A stretch of 6,120 nucleotides of DNA from a bacterium (lineage in GTDB: Bacteria > Desulfobacterota > DSWW01). Each line of letters begins with the position of its first letter. Position 1 is the first letter of the stretch. The position numbers were made by a program, and so were the translations under genes. This document shows, in pieces, positions 1 through 6,120 of the stretch. The stretch covers positions 1 through 6,120 of the forward strand of contig JAUWSZ010000174.1 in the NCBI GenBank assembly GCA_030609865.1. The letters are read 5' to 3'. A model generated the notes under the pieces. That model was given only the letters and a program-made list of their open reading frames with translations, had not been told where the DNA came from and did no database searches.

Positions 1-1
1 C

Positions 2-424
2 AAAAAGGGAAGAGTGAGCATCCCCGTCCGCTTTCGGGAGATCCTCCGGGCCCAGTACGACGATCAGCTGATCCTCTCCCCGAGAGACGGGGGATGTATT
101 CGGGTGTACCCGCTGCTCGAGTGGGAGCGGTTGGAGGAAAACTTGAAGAGATTCAACAAGTTCAACAGGTCCGTGGATGACTTCAAGCGAATGTTGTTCT
201 CATCGGCCCAGGATTCCACCATGGATGCACAGGGCAGGATCCTGGTGCACCCGGAGCTTCGCGACAGGGCTGGGCTCGGGGAAAAGGTGCTCTTTGTCGG
301 GATGATGGAGTTCTTCGAAATCTGGAATCGTGACCGTTTTCTCCAGAGGTTCACTCCAACGGACGACACGATTTTGGAGCTCGAGGACGAACTCGCCCGA
401 TTGGCCGAAAAACAGGGAATTTGA
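2..424 (+). CDS. mraZ: Transcriptional regulator MraZ (5'-partial)
   Basis: MraZ is a DNA-binding protein of the AbrB/SpoVT double-psi-barrel type that controls the dcw operon by binding repeats upstream of its own gene. The frame is open from base 2 and begins KKGRVSIPVRFRE, the first conserved K-G-R-x-S-x-P motif of the family. The GTG at 14 is therefore the internal valine of that motif and not a start. Base 1 (C) would be the last base of the Asp codon that usually precedes this motif. The second half-repeat is clear: DAQGRILVHPELR followed by AGLGEKVLFVG and FEIW. The 140 visible residues compare with about 150 in the family, so only about 11 N-terminal residues are missing. It is the first gene of the cluster seen here, followed by rsmH after 49 bases, the usual order. 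The start and the operator repeats lie outside the window. Identity is secure. Confidence 0.95.
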   Translation, partial: KKGRVSIPVRFREILRAQYDDQLILSPRDGGCIRVYPLLEWERLEENLKRFNKFNRSVDDFKRMLFSSAQDSTMDAQGRILVHPELRDRAGLGEKVLFVGMMEFFEIWNRDRFLQRFTPTDDTILELEDELARLAEKQGI

Positions 425-429
425 ACCAC

Positions 430-455
430 TCCTATCGGCCTCAAGCGGGATAGGA
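430..455 (+). repeat. Short inverted repeat before rsmH
   Basis: TCCTATC (430-436) and GATAGGA (449-455) form a perfect 7-bp stem with a 12-base loop in the mraZ-rsmH gap. The right arm overlaps the purine-rich AGGAAG (452-457) that is the best Shine-Dalgarno candidate for rsmH, so folding could mask it. No U-run follows, so it is not a classic intrinsic terminator. The pairing is visible; any function is inferred, and a 7-bp stem can arise by chance. Confidence 0.4.
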
Positions 456-473
456 AGAAGATGTCGGATCCAG

Positions 474-1412
474 ATGCTTCACTACCATACGCCGATCATG
501 TTGGAGGAGATCGTCGGGTTCCTGAATCCTTTGCCCGGGAAGATCTACCTCGACGGAACCCTCGGAACAGGGGGGCATGCAGAGGCACTCCTCGAGAAGA
601 GTGCGCCCACGGGAAGGGTGGTCGGAATCGACGCAGATGCTGAGTCCATCGAGATCGCACGTGAAAGGCTGGCCCCTTACGGGGAACGAATCCTTCTGGT
701 ACACGGTCGGTACGAGCAGGCCCGGGAGATCCTGTCCCGACACGGCATTTCAAAGGTCGACGGCGTGCTGCTCGACCTCGGCATCTCACGAGTCCAGTTG
801 GAGACGCCAGAGAGAGGATTCAGCTTTTCGAGGCAGGGCCCCTTGGATATGCGGATGGACAGGACGTGTGGAACCCCGGCAAGCAGGTTCCTGCAAGACC
901 TGCCTGAGGACCAAATGGCCCTTCTATTCCGAACCTATGGGGAGGAGCGTTGGGCCCGGAGGATTGCCAGGTCAATCGTAAGAAGCAGGAAAGAAAAAGG
1001 CGAACTTTCGACGACCCGGGATCTCGTCGATGCCATCTTCAGAGCCCTCCCACGTCAGGCCCCGCGCGCGAGGATTCATCCGGCAACCCGCGTGTTCATG
1101 GCCCTTCGGATTGCGGTCAACCGGGAACTGGAATCCCTAGAGGAATTCCTGGCAGATCTTCCGGACCTCCTGCATGAAGGCGGACGTTGCTGCATTCTTT
1201 CTTTTCATTCCCTCGAGGATCGTATCGTCAAGCAACGGTTTCGTTCGTTGGAGAAGGGGCCTTCCTCCTCCGACACACCCGAAGAAGAACCCTGCAAGGC
1301 AGGACCGCTTTTCCGCCAAGTCCGAAGGAAGGTGCTTCGTCCGCAAAAGGAAGAGGTCCTGCGTAACCCTCTTGCCCGGAGCGCCAAGCTTCGGATCATT
1401 GAACGGCTTTGA
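474..1412 (+). CDS. rsmH: 16S rRNA m4C1402 methyltransferase RsmH (MraW)
   Basis: RsmH is a cytoplasmic SAM-dependent enzyme that methylates N4 of C1402 in the 16S rRNA decoding centre. The 312-residue product is of normal family length. Visible motifs are the N-terminal YHTPIMLEE (residues 4-12), the SAM-binding loop YLDGTLGTGGH (25-35), the acidic GIDAD (51-55), DLGIS (101-105) with RGFSF (114-118), DMRMD (125-129), HPATR with ALRIAVNREL (from 202), and SFHSLEDR (243-250). The ATG at 474 puts HTPIMLEE at the expected distance from the N-terminus; the open frame extends upstream into mraZ but that extension has no family resemblance. The best ribosome-binding candidate is AGGAAG at 452-457, 16 bases from the ATG, which is rather far. 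The usual SSxQLD stretch reads SRVQLE here. The stop abuts the ftsL region. Confidence 0.97.
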   Translation: MLHYHTPIMLEEIVGFLNPLPGKIYLDGTLGTGGHAEALLEKSAPTGRVVGIDADAESIEIARERLAPYGERILLVHGRYEQAREILSRHGISKVDGVLLDLGISRVQLETPERGFSFSRQGPLDMRMDRTCGTPASRFLQDLPEDQMALLFRTYGEERWARRIARSIVRSRKEKGELSTTRDLVDAIFRALPRQAPRARIHPATRVFMALRIAVNRELESLEEFLADLPDLLHEGGRCCILSFHSLEDRIVKQRFRSLEKGPSSSDTPEEEPCKAGPLFRQVRRKVLRPQKEEVLRNPLARSAKLRIIERL

Positions 1413-1415
1413 ATC

Positions 1416-1421
1416 AGGGAG
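1416..1421 (+). promoter_or_regulatory. Ribosome binding site favouring ftsL ATG 1433
   Basis: AGGGAG lies 11 bases before the ATG at 1433. The alternative TTG at 1409, which overlaps the rsmH stop, has no purine-rich site before it. This is the main reason for the shorter ftsL start. The spacing is slightly long, so confidence is moderate. Confidence 0.5.
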
Positions 1422-1432
1422 CCTCACAGAAA

Positions 1433-1777
1433 ATGGGTGGACCGAGAAGCGCGAAATGGATGGAGATCTTGGGCACCCAGGTGATTCGGCTTCCACATCA
1501 AAAGGGACAGGGAGGTCGGTGGGTCGGCCACCTGCTGGCCGGTGTCGTGCTCCTGGTTGCTACGGCCCTGTTTGCCAGCTGGGTCCATGTGCAGAACATC
1601 ACGTATCGTTACCGCTACTCCCACCTATACCGGGTACAGCAGAAACGGGTGCAGATCCGGGATGCCCTGGAGATCGAGCGTCAGATGCTGCGACGCCCAC
1701 AGAGGATCGTCCGCATTGCCGAGGACGACCTGGGGATGAGGATGCCATCGGTTGAAGACCGGGTGATTCTGGAATGA
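1433..1777 (+). CDS. ftsL: Cell division protein FtsL
   Basis: FtsL is a small bitopic inner-membrane divisome protein that associates with FtsB/DivIC-type partners and FtsQ and supports activation of the septal FtsW-FtsI synthase. From ATG 1433 the product is 114 residues: a basic cytoplasmic N-terminus, one hydrophobic span (about residues 31-53), then a periplasmic segment rich in charged residues and Gln that looks coiled-coil prone. It ends with the typical LRRPQRIVRIAEDDLGMRMP (86-105), which matches the FtsL pattern R-x-P-x-R-I-x-x-I-A-x-x-x-L-G-M-x-x-P. The gene sits in the standard slot between rsmH and ftsI, and its TGA overlaps the ftsI ATG (ATGA). A TTG at 1409 would give 122 residues and overlap the rsmH stop; ATG 1460 is a third possibility. 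Sequence conservation in this family is low, so the identity rests on topology, C-terminal motif and position. Confidence 0.88.
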   Translation: MGGPRSAKWMEILGTQVIRLPHQKGQGGRWVGHLLAGVVLLVATALFASWVHVQNITYRYRYSHLYRVQQKRVQIRDALEIERQMLRRPQRIVRIAEDDLGMRMPSVEDRVILE

Positions 1778-3789
1778 AAGCCCTCGACGTACGCCTCCGG
1801 AAAAGGATCTACGTTCTGCTGAGCCTGTTCGTCCTCGTCGTTCTGGCGTTGATGGCGGGTCTCTATCGGCATCAGGTCACCCAGCGGGAGCGCTACTTGG
1901 CGTGGGCCGACAGGCAACAACTCCAGCCCATCCGGCTCATCCCGTTGCGTGGGAAGATCCTGGACCGTAGAGGGGCACCGATGGCGGTGAGCCTGGAGGG
2001 AGGTTCTCTGTTTTCACACCCGGCCTCTGTGGAGGATCCGGTGGGGACAGCTCGCCTGCTGGCCCCTCATTTGGAGATGGATGTCCGGAGCCTCCGTGCA
2101 AAATTGAAACAGTCCGTGTCCTTTGTCTGGCTTGCCCGGCAGCTTCCCCTGAAAAAGGCGAGGGCCGTCCAGAAGCTCGGCCTGAGCGGGATCGGGATGG
2201 AAAAAGAGGGCAAACGCTATTATCCGAACCGGGATCTCGCCGCGAACGTGATCGGATTCGTGGGCGTGGATTCCCAGGGGCTGGAAGGCCTGGAGTTACA
2301 TTACGAAGGGCGCGTGCGGGGTGCGGAGGCAAGCCTGCTGCTCCAGAGGGACGCACGGGGCAGGCTGTTGTGGCGGGAGATGGCTGAAGCCCCGGGCATC
2401 GGCCGCGGGAGCGAAATCGCGCTGACCCTGGACCTTCGAATACAGTTTGCAGCCGAACGCGCCCTTCGGCAAGCGGTGGAAGACACACGAGCCTCGTCCG
2501 GGTCAGTTCTCGTTCTGGACCCCCGTTCCGGAGAGGTGCTCGCCATGGCCTGTGTGCCCACCTTCAACCCCAACCGCTTCCATGCCTATGGACCGGGCTG
2601 GTGGCGGAATCGTTGCATCACCGACACCTTCGAGCCCGGATCGACGGTCAAACCCGTCCTCCTGGCGGCGGTGATAGAAGCAGGCCTGGTATCGGAGCAG
2701 ATGAAGGTCGATTGCGAAAAGGGTGCCTATCGCTTCGGAGGGCACTGGATTCACGACATAAAACCCCACGAGGAACTGACCGCCCTGGAGGTTATCACCC
2801 ATTCCAGCAACATCGGTGCCACCAAGATGGCTGAACTTCTGGAAGCCCAGAGCTGGTGGGAGTACCTGAATGCCTTCGGATTCGGACAGAAAACGGGTAT
2901 CGATCTGCCCGGCGAGGTGGGCGGCAACCTGAGGCCCTGGAGGAAGTGGGCGAGGGTTGCCCTCGGGACCCATGCATTCGGACACGGCTTCTCGGTGACG
3001 ACCCTTCAAATGGCCACGGCATTCGCTGTGCTCGCGAACGGAGGATTCCTGCTGGAGCCCTTTGTGGTGCGGGAGATCCGGGACGAGACCGGCAGGCTCG
3101 TAGAGGTCCGGCAGCCAAGGGTCGTGCACCGGGTCATCTCGAAAGAGACGGCCGAGCGCGTTCTCGCCGTCCTGGAAGTCGTGGTCGAGAGCGGCACGGG
3201 AAAAAGAGGCCAGGTCCCCGGGTTTCGCGTTGCAGGGAAGACAGGGACCGCCCAGAGATTCGATCAGAAAGCGGGCCGGTACTCGAACGAGCGGCCCGTG
3301 GTCTCCTTTGTCGGGATCGTACCGGCGGACAGGCCGGAGCTGGTTATTGCCGTCGTGTTGAACGAGCCGGAAGGGCAGGCCTCTGGGGGGATGATGGCCG
3401 CGCCCGTGTTCCGGGAGATTGCCGCTTCGAGCCTCCACTACAGGCAAGTGCCGGGAGACGACGTGCCCTCGATCGCTGAAGCGGGATACGCGGTCCGGTA
3501 CTGCTCCGCTAATCAGGTCGAAAGGGGGCGCCCCTCCGACGGGGCCGGGGTCGCCCGGATCGGGCCCCGGGGTGCATGGTTGATGCCGGATCTGCGGTCC
3601 TTGCCGTTTCGAACCGCACTACGGGTCCTGGAAGGCCTTCCGGTCACGATACAGGTGGAGGGTTCGGGACGGATCTTGGGTCAGGATCCCCCGCCAGGCG
3701 TTTCGATTGTTGCCCATCAGGCTATCAGGCTCGCGGGCCTGTCCGATGGAAGGACCGGGTCGGCGAGGGAGGGAACAGGGAAGAAGTGA
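1774..3789 (+). CDS. ftsI: Septal transpeptidase FtsI (PBP3 type) with C-terminal PASTA domain
   Basis: FtsI is a class B penicillin-binding protein, anchored in the inner membrane, that crosslinks peptidoglycan at the division septum with FtsW. The 671-residue product has a basic N-terminus and one membrane span (about 12-31), then the pedestal domain with RGKILDRRG (59-67) and YYPNRDLAANVIGFVG. The transpeptidase domain has all three catalytic motifs: STVK with nucleophile Ser290 and Lys293, SSN at 344-346, and KTGT at 489-492. Residues about 555-600 form a linker, followed by a single PASTA domain (about 602-656: LMPDLRSLPFRTALRVLEG... with QDPPPG). This makes it longer than the E. coli protein (588 residues), which lacks PASTA. 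The ATG overlaps the ftsL stop by 4 bases and has no good Shine-Dalgarno, suggesting coupling to ftsL translation. The end overlaps murE by 4 bases. A sporulation paralogue (SpoVD) shares this architecture, but the dcw position and the Gram-negative-like context favour FtsI. Confidence 0.95.
   Translation: MKALDVRLRKRIYVLLSLFVLVVLALMAGLYRHQVTQRERYLAWADRQQLQPIRLIPLRGKILDRRGAPMAVSLEGGSLFSHPASVEDPVGTARLLAPHLEMDVRSLRAKLKQSVSFVWLARQLPLKKARAVQKLGLSGIGMEKEGKRYYPNRDLAANVIGFVGVDSQGLEGLELHYEGRVRGAEASLLLQRDARGRLLWREMAEAPGIGRGSEIALTLDLRIQFAAERALRQAVEDTRASSGSVLVLDPRSGEVLAMACVPTFNPNRFHAYGPGWWRNRCITDTFEPGSTVKPVLLAAVIEAGLVSEQMKVDCEKGAYRFGGHWIHDIKPHEELTALEVITHSSNIGATKMAELLEAQSWWEYLNAFGFGQKTGIDLPGEVGGNLRPWRKWARVALGTHAFGHGFSVTTLQMATAFAVLANGGFLLEPFVVREIRDETGRLVEVRQPRVVHRVISKETAERVLAVLEVVVESGTGKRGQVPGFRVAGKTGTAQRFDQKAGRYSNERPVVSFVGIVPADRPELVIAVVLNEPEGQASGGMMAAPVFREIAASSLHYRQVPGDDVPSIAEAGYAVRYCSANQVERGRPSDGAGVARIGPRGAWLMPDLRSLPFRTALRVLEGLPVTIQVEGSGRILGQDPPPGVSIVAHQAIRLAGLSDGRTGSAREGTGKK
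3777..3781 (+). promoter_or_regulatory. Ribosome binding site candidate for murE
   Basis: AGGGA lies 4 bases before the GTG at 3786, inside the end of ftsI; a second purine run, GAGGGAGG (3765-3772), lies 13 bases before it. Both fit the GTG start better than the in-frame ATG at 3798. Confidence 0.45.
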
Positions 3790-5327
3790 AACTGGAGATG
3801 CTGTTGAAGGGGCTGCAGGGAATCAGGGTGCAGGGGGACCCCGCGACGGAGATCTCCGACCTGGCCTATGACTCCCGCAATGTGACCCCCGGGGCGCTCT
3901 TCTTCGCCCTCCCCGGTGAGCACGTGGATGGGCGGGAGTTCGTCCGGGAGGCCCTGGACAGGGGAGCCCATGCCGTTGCCGTTCCGGAGGGGGCGCCAAC
4001 TTCCGGCCAGGCCGTTCTTGTCGAGGCATCGGACATTCGGAAAACGATGGCGCAGACGGCAGCCCGGTTCTTCGGGGATCCCTCCGGTGAGCTGGTATTG
4101 ATCGGGGTCACAGGGACCAACGGCAAGACCACGTTCACCTATCTCATGGAATCGATCCTCAGGGAGGCAGGGTTCAACCCCGGTGTGATCGGCACGGTCT
4201 CGTATCGCTACGGGGAACATACCCGTCATCCGGAGAACACGACGCCCGAGTCGGTGGATCTGCAGCGGATCCTGCGGGAAATGGTGCAGTCGGGAGTCAC
4301 CCATGCGCTGTTGGAGGTGTCTTCCCACGGCTTGGACTACCATCGGGTCGAGGCCTGCCATTTCTGCTGCGCGGTCTTCACGATGCTCGGCCGGGATCAC
4401 CTGGATCATCACGGAAGCATGAAGGCCTACTTCGCCTCCAAGTCGAGGTTCTTCACCGAGATTCTGCCCCGTTCCGCCTCAAAGGATCGAACGGCTGTTC
4501 TGAATCGGGATGATCCTTACGGCCTACGACTCCTGGAGATGAGTCCGGTCCCCGTAATCTCCGTGGGTTCGGGGGAGGAGGCCGACTACCGGCTCCAATC
4601 GGCCCGCTGTGACCGCGACGGAACATCGTTGGAGATTCGTACCCCCCGTGGGGCACTTCAACTGCGCAGCCCCTTGCTCGCCGCGGTGAATGTGATGAAC
4701 ATCCTGATGGCGGCGGCCACCTCCGATTGGCTGGGGCTCGAGGCCGGGGTGATCGCTCAAGGGGTCGAAGCGGCCAAAAGGATCCCGGGCAGGCTCGATC
4801 GAATCGCCACAGACAAGGGCTTCCTGGTTCTCGTGGATTATGCGCACACACCCGATGCGCTCGATCGGATGCTCGCGAGCGTGCGCGACCTCACGCCAGG
4901 CCGGCTCATCACGGTTTTCGGCTGCGGGGGGGACCGTGACCGGGGGAAGCGCCCCCTCATGGGCCGGGCTGCGGCCCAGTGGAGTGATCTGGTCCTGGTC
5001 ACCTCGGACAACCCGAGGTCAGAGCCACCGGAAGACATCATCGAGGAGATCCTGGAGGGGGTCCGTGAGGAGGGGATTCCTGCTTGCGAGCCGACGGAAA
5101 TTGCGGAAACGCGGCCCGGGTCCAAGGCGTTCAGCCGAGTGGCCGATCGACGAAAGGCGATCCGACTGGCGGTTCGCATGGCGGAAGAAGGGGATACCGT
5201 GGTGATCGCCGGCAAAGGTCATGAGGAAGTCCAGATTCTGGGTGGTGAGAGAGTTCCCTTCCGGGATTGGGAGGAGGTCGTTCGTGCTCTGCGAGGGACT
5301 GGAAACAGGGAGTCGGCCGTTGGCTGA
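3786..5327 (+). CDS. murE: UDP-MurNAc-L-Ala-D-Glu:meso-diaminopimelate ligase MurE
   Basis: MurE is a cytoplasmic ATP-dependent ligase that adds the third residue of the peptidoglycan stem peptide. The 513-residue product begins VKLEMLLKGL, matching the usual MKLxxLL opening, so GTG 3786 (overlapping the ftsI TGA as GTGA) is chosen; the open frame upstream is only a shadow of ftsI. Domain 1 has YDSRNVTPGALFFALPG, the UDP-substrate region. The ATP loop GTNGKT is at residues 110-115 with Lys114. Then come RDHLDHHG (from 203), the lysine expected to be carbamylated (Lys219), GRLDR (335-339), DYAHTPD (351-357), the specificity motif DNPR (408-411) and GKGHE (476-480). DNPR is the signature of meso-DAP enzymes, whereas lysine-adding enzymes differ there. 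Odd point: the normally conserved Asn of the TNLxRDHLD motif is Met200, and Gly202 replaces Ser/Thr. Its stop overlaps the likely murF start. Confidence 0.96.
   Translation: MKLEMLLKGLQGIRVQGDPATEISDLAYDSRNVTPGALFFALPGEHVDGREFVREALDRGAHAVAVPEGAPTSGQAVLVEASDIRKTMAQTAARFFGDPSGELVLIGVTGTNGKTTFTYLMESILREAGFNPGVIGTVSYRYGEHTRHPENTTPESVDLQRILREMVQSGVTHALLEVSSHGLDYHRVEACHFCCAVFTMLGRDHLDHHGSMKAYFASKSRFFTEILPRSASKDRTAVLNRDDPYGLRLLEMSPVPVISVGSGEEADYRLQSARCDRDGTSLEIRTPRGALQLRSPLLAAVNVMNILMAAATSDWLGLEAGVIAQGVEAAKRIPGRLDRIATDKGFLVLVDYAHTPDALDRMLASVRDLTPGRLITVFGCGGDRDRGKRPLMGRAAAQWSDLVLVTSDNPRSEPPEDIIEEILEGVREEGIPACEPTEIAETRPGSKAFSRVADRRKAIRLAVRMAEEGDTVVIAGKGHEEVQILGGERVPFRDWEEVVRALRGTGNRESAVG
5272..5278 (+). 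promoter_or_regulatory. Strong Shine-Dalgarno-like AGGAGGT inside murE
   Basis: AGGAGGT sits 5 bases before an in-frame GTG at 5284, which would start murF 12 codons earlier than TTG 5320. It is a near-ideal site, but the same bases encode part of Glu-Glu-Val of MurE, so it may be coincidental. Confidence 0.35.
5307..5312 (+). promoter_or_regulatory. Ribosome binding site for murF TTG 5320
   Basis: AGGGAG lies 7 bases before the TTG at 5320, an optimal distance. The same CAGGGA core precedes the likely starts of ftsL and murE, which supports its use here. Confidence 0.5.
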
Positions 5328-6120
5328 TTCCTACGAAGGAATCGCCTTGCACGAAGTCTTGGCCTTTACAGGAGGCCGGGACATCGCCGGCATTGGGGAG
5401 TGCCTGTTCCCACGCGTGTCCACTGATTCCCGGACCGTCGACGTCGGGGACCTCTTCGTTGCCTTGCAAGGAGAGAGGTTCGACGGGCATCGATTCGTCG
5501 AGAACGCCCTTGAGCGTGGAGCCCAGGGAGCCCTGGTGGAAGAGGCTCCCCCCGAAGAGGTCCTGCGCAAGTACAAGGCCGCCGTCGTGACCGTGCCCGA
5601 CTGCCTGAAGGCCCTGGGGGATCTTGCCGCCGGTTGGAGGCGAAAGTTCCCCGTCCCTGTGGGGGTCTTGACCGGGAGCAACGGGAAGACAACGACCAAA
5701 GAGATGACGATGGCAATCCTCAGGCTCTGTTTTTCATGTCTCTGGAGCCCGGGGAACTACAACAACCGCATCGGCCTGCCCTTGACATTGCTGATGCTCA
5801 AGCCGGAGCACGAACGCGTGGTCCTCGAGATGGGGATGAGCGAACCGGGCGAAATTCGAGCGCTTACCTGGATCGCGCAACCGCAAGTGGGCGCGCTTCT
5901 TAACGTGGGGCCCGCCCACCTGGAGCGGTTTGCCTCTGTCGAGGCCGTGGCCGAGGCCAAGGGCGAGATGCTGGAGTCGATGCCGAAAGAGTCGGTCTTC
6001 GTTTTCAACCGGGACGACCCGCGCGTCTGTGCCCTGGCCGATCGATGGGAGGGCCCCAAGACGAGCTTTGGATTCGGAGAGGATGCAGGGATCCGACTCC
6101 TTGACGCTGAAGAGTGTGGG
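5320..6120 (+). CDS. murF: UDP-MurNAc-tripeptide:D-Ala-D-Ala ligase MurF (3'-partial)
   Basis: MurF is the cytoplasmic ATP-dependent ligase that adds the D-Ala-D-Ala dipeptide to UDP-MurNAc-tripeptide, completing the soluble pentapeptide precursor right after MurE. The frame stays open to the window end, showing 267 codons, somewhat over half of a usual 450-470 residue MurF. Visible in order: ALHEVLAFTGG near the N-terminus, STDSRTVDVGDLFVALQGER with FDGH, the ATP loop GSNGKTTTKEM (119-129, Lys123), GNYNNRIGLPLTLL (145-158), LEMGMSEPGEI, NVGPAHLERF, and AEAKGE with the probable carbamylated Lys214. TTG 5320 gives the N-terminus M-ADSYEGIALHEVL, overlaps the murE stop by 8 bases and has AGGGAG at 7 bases. 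GTG 5284, preceded by AGGAGGT, is a real alternative that adds 12 residues. The C-terminal domain is outside the window. Confidence 0.95.
   Translation, partial: MADSYEGIALHEVLAFTGGRDIAGIGECLFPRVSTDSRTVDVGDLFVALQGERFDGHRFVENALERGAQGALVEEAPPEEVLRKYKAAVVTVPDCLKALGDLAAGWRRKFPVPVGVLTGSNGKTTTKEMTMAILRLCFSCLWSPGNYNNRIGLPLTLLMLKPEHERVVLEMGMSEPGEIRALTWIAQPQVGALLNVGPAHLERFASVEAVAEAKGEMLESMPKESVFVFNRDDPRVCALADRWEGPKTSFGFGEDAGIRLLDAEECG

Noticed and set aside
14..16. GTG at 14 as the start of mraZ
   Set aside because: The open frame continues to the window edge and encodes the conserved KKGR just before it, so this GTG is the internal Val of the first MraZ motif; the gene is 5'-truncated.
430..460. Intrinsic terminator or attenuator between mraZ and rsmH
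   Set aside because: The stem is only 7 bp, partly A/T, and is followed by purines with no U-run.
330..473. Upstream extension of the rsmH frame into mraZ
   Set aside because: It overlaps mraZ coding sequence, the translation has no resemblance to RsmH, and family proteins begin close to the YHTPIMLEE block.
2503..3447. Long minus-strand open frame (314 codons) opposite ftsI
   Set aside because: It is fully antisense to the catalytic domain of a well-conserved gene, shows no recognisable motif, and long antisense frames are common in GC-rich coding DNA.
3576..3785. Upstream extension of the murE frame into the ftsI PASTA region
   Set aside because: It is a shadow of ftsI; MurE homology begins at VKLEMLLKGL from GTG 3786.
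3717..4412. Minus-strand open frame (231 codons) opposite the murE start
   Set aside because: It is antisense to clear MurE motifs and its own translation has no recognisable domain.
1..6120. Mobile element, CRISPR array, RNA gene or novel defence system
   Set aside because: The window is filled end to end by six conserved dcw genes with only a 49-base gap and a possible 20-base gap; no direct repeat array, transposase, tRNA-like or rRNA-like sequence was seen.

Overview
The window is one uninterrupted stretch of a division and cell wall (dcw) cluster. All genes are on the + strand, in the order mraZ (5' end cut off by the window) - rsmH - ftsL - ftsI - murE - murF (3' end cut off). The DNA is clearly GC-rich. 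The MurE carries the DNPR motif typical of meso-diaminopimelate-adding enzymes, and the FtsI carries a single C-terminal PASTA domain. Together with the gene order this suggests a diderm bacterium of the deltaproteobacterial (Desulfobacterota/Myxococcota-like) type. That placement is an inference from domain architecture and remains tentative.

Layout: positions 1-424 hold the mraZ regulator, lacking only about its first 11 residues. A 49-base gap follows, the only real intergenic space, containing a short perfect inverted repeat that overlaps the likely rsmH ribosome-binding region. Then come rsmH (474-1412), ftsL (best start 1433, end 1777), ftsI (1774-3789), murE (3786-5327) and murF (best start 5320, running off the end). 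Stops and starts overlap at ftsL/ftsI (ATGA), ftsI/murE (GTGA) and murE/murF, as expected for one translationally coupled operon. No promoter or terminator is visible; the operon promoter, and any MraZ operator upstream of mraZ, would lie before position 1.

The genes work together in septal wall synthesis. MurE and MurF are consecutive cytoplasmic ligases that add meso-DAP and D-Ala-D-Ala to the UDP-MurNAc peptide. FtsI crosslinks the resulting peptides at the septum, FtsL is the small bitopic divisome protein that works with FtsI, RsmH methylates 16S rRNA, and MraZ is the transcriptional regulator of the cluster.

I found no mobile element, CRISPR array, RNA gene, frameshift or undescribed system. 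The points worth a second look are modest: the hairpin before rsmH, an Asn-to-Met change in a strongly conserved Mur ligase motif of MurE, motif drift in RsmH, the PASTA-bearing FtsI, and two competing starts for murF.
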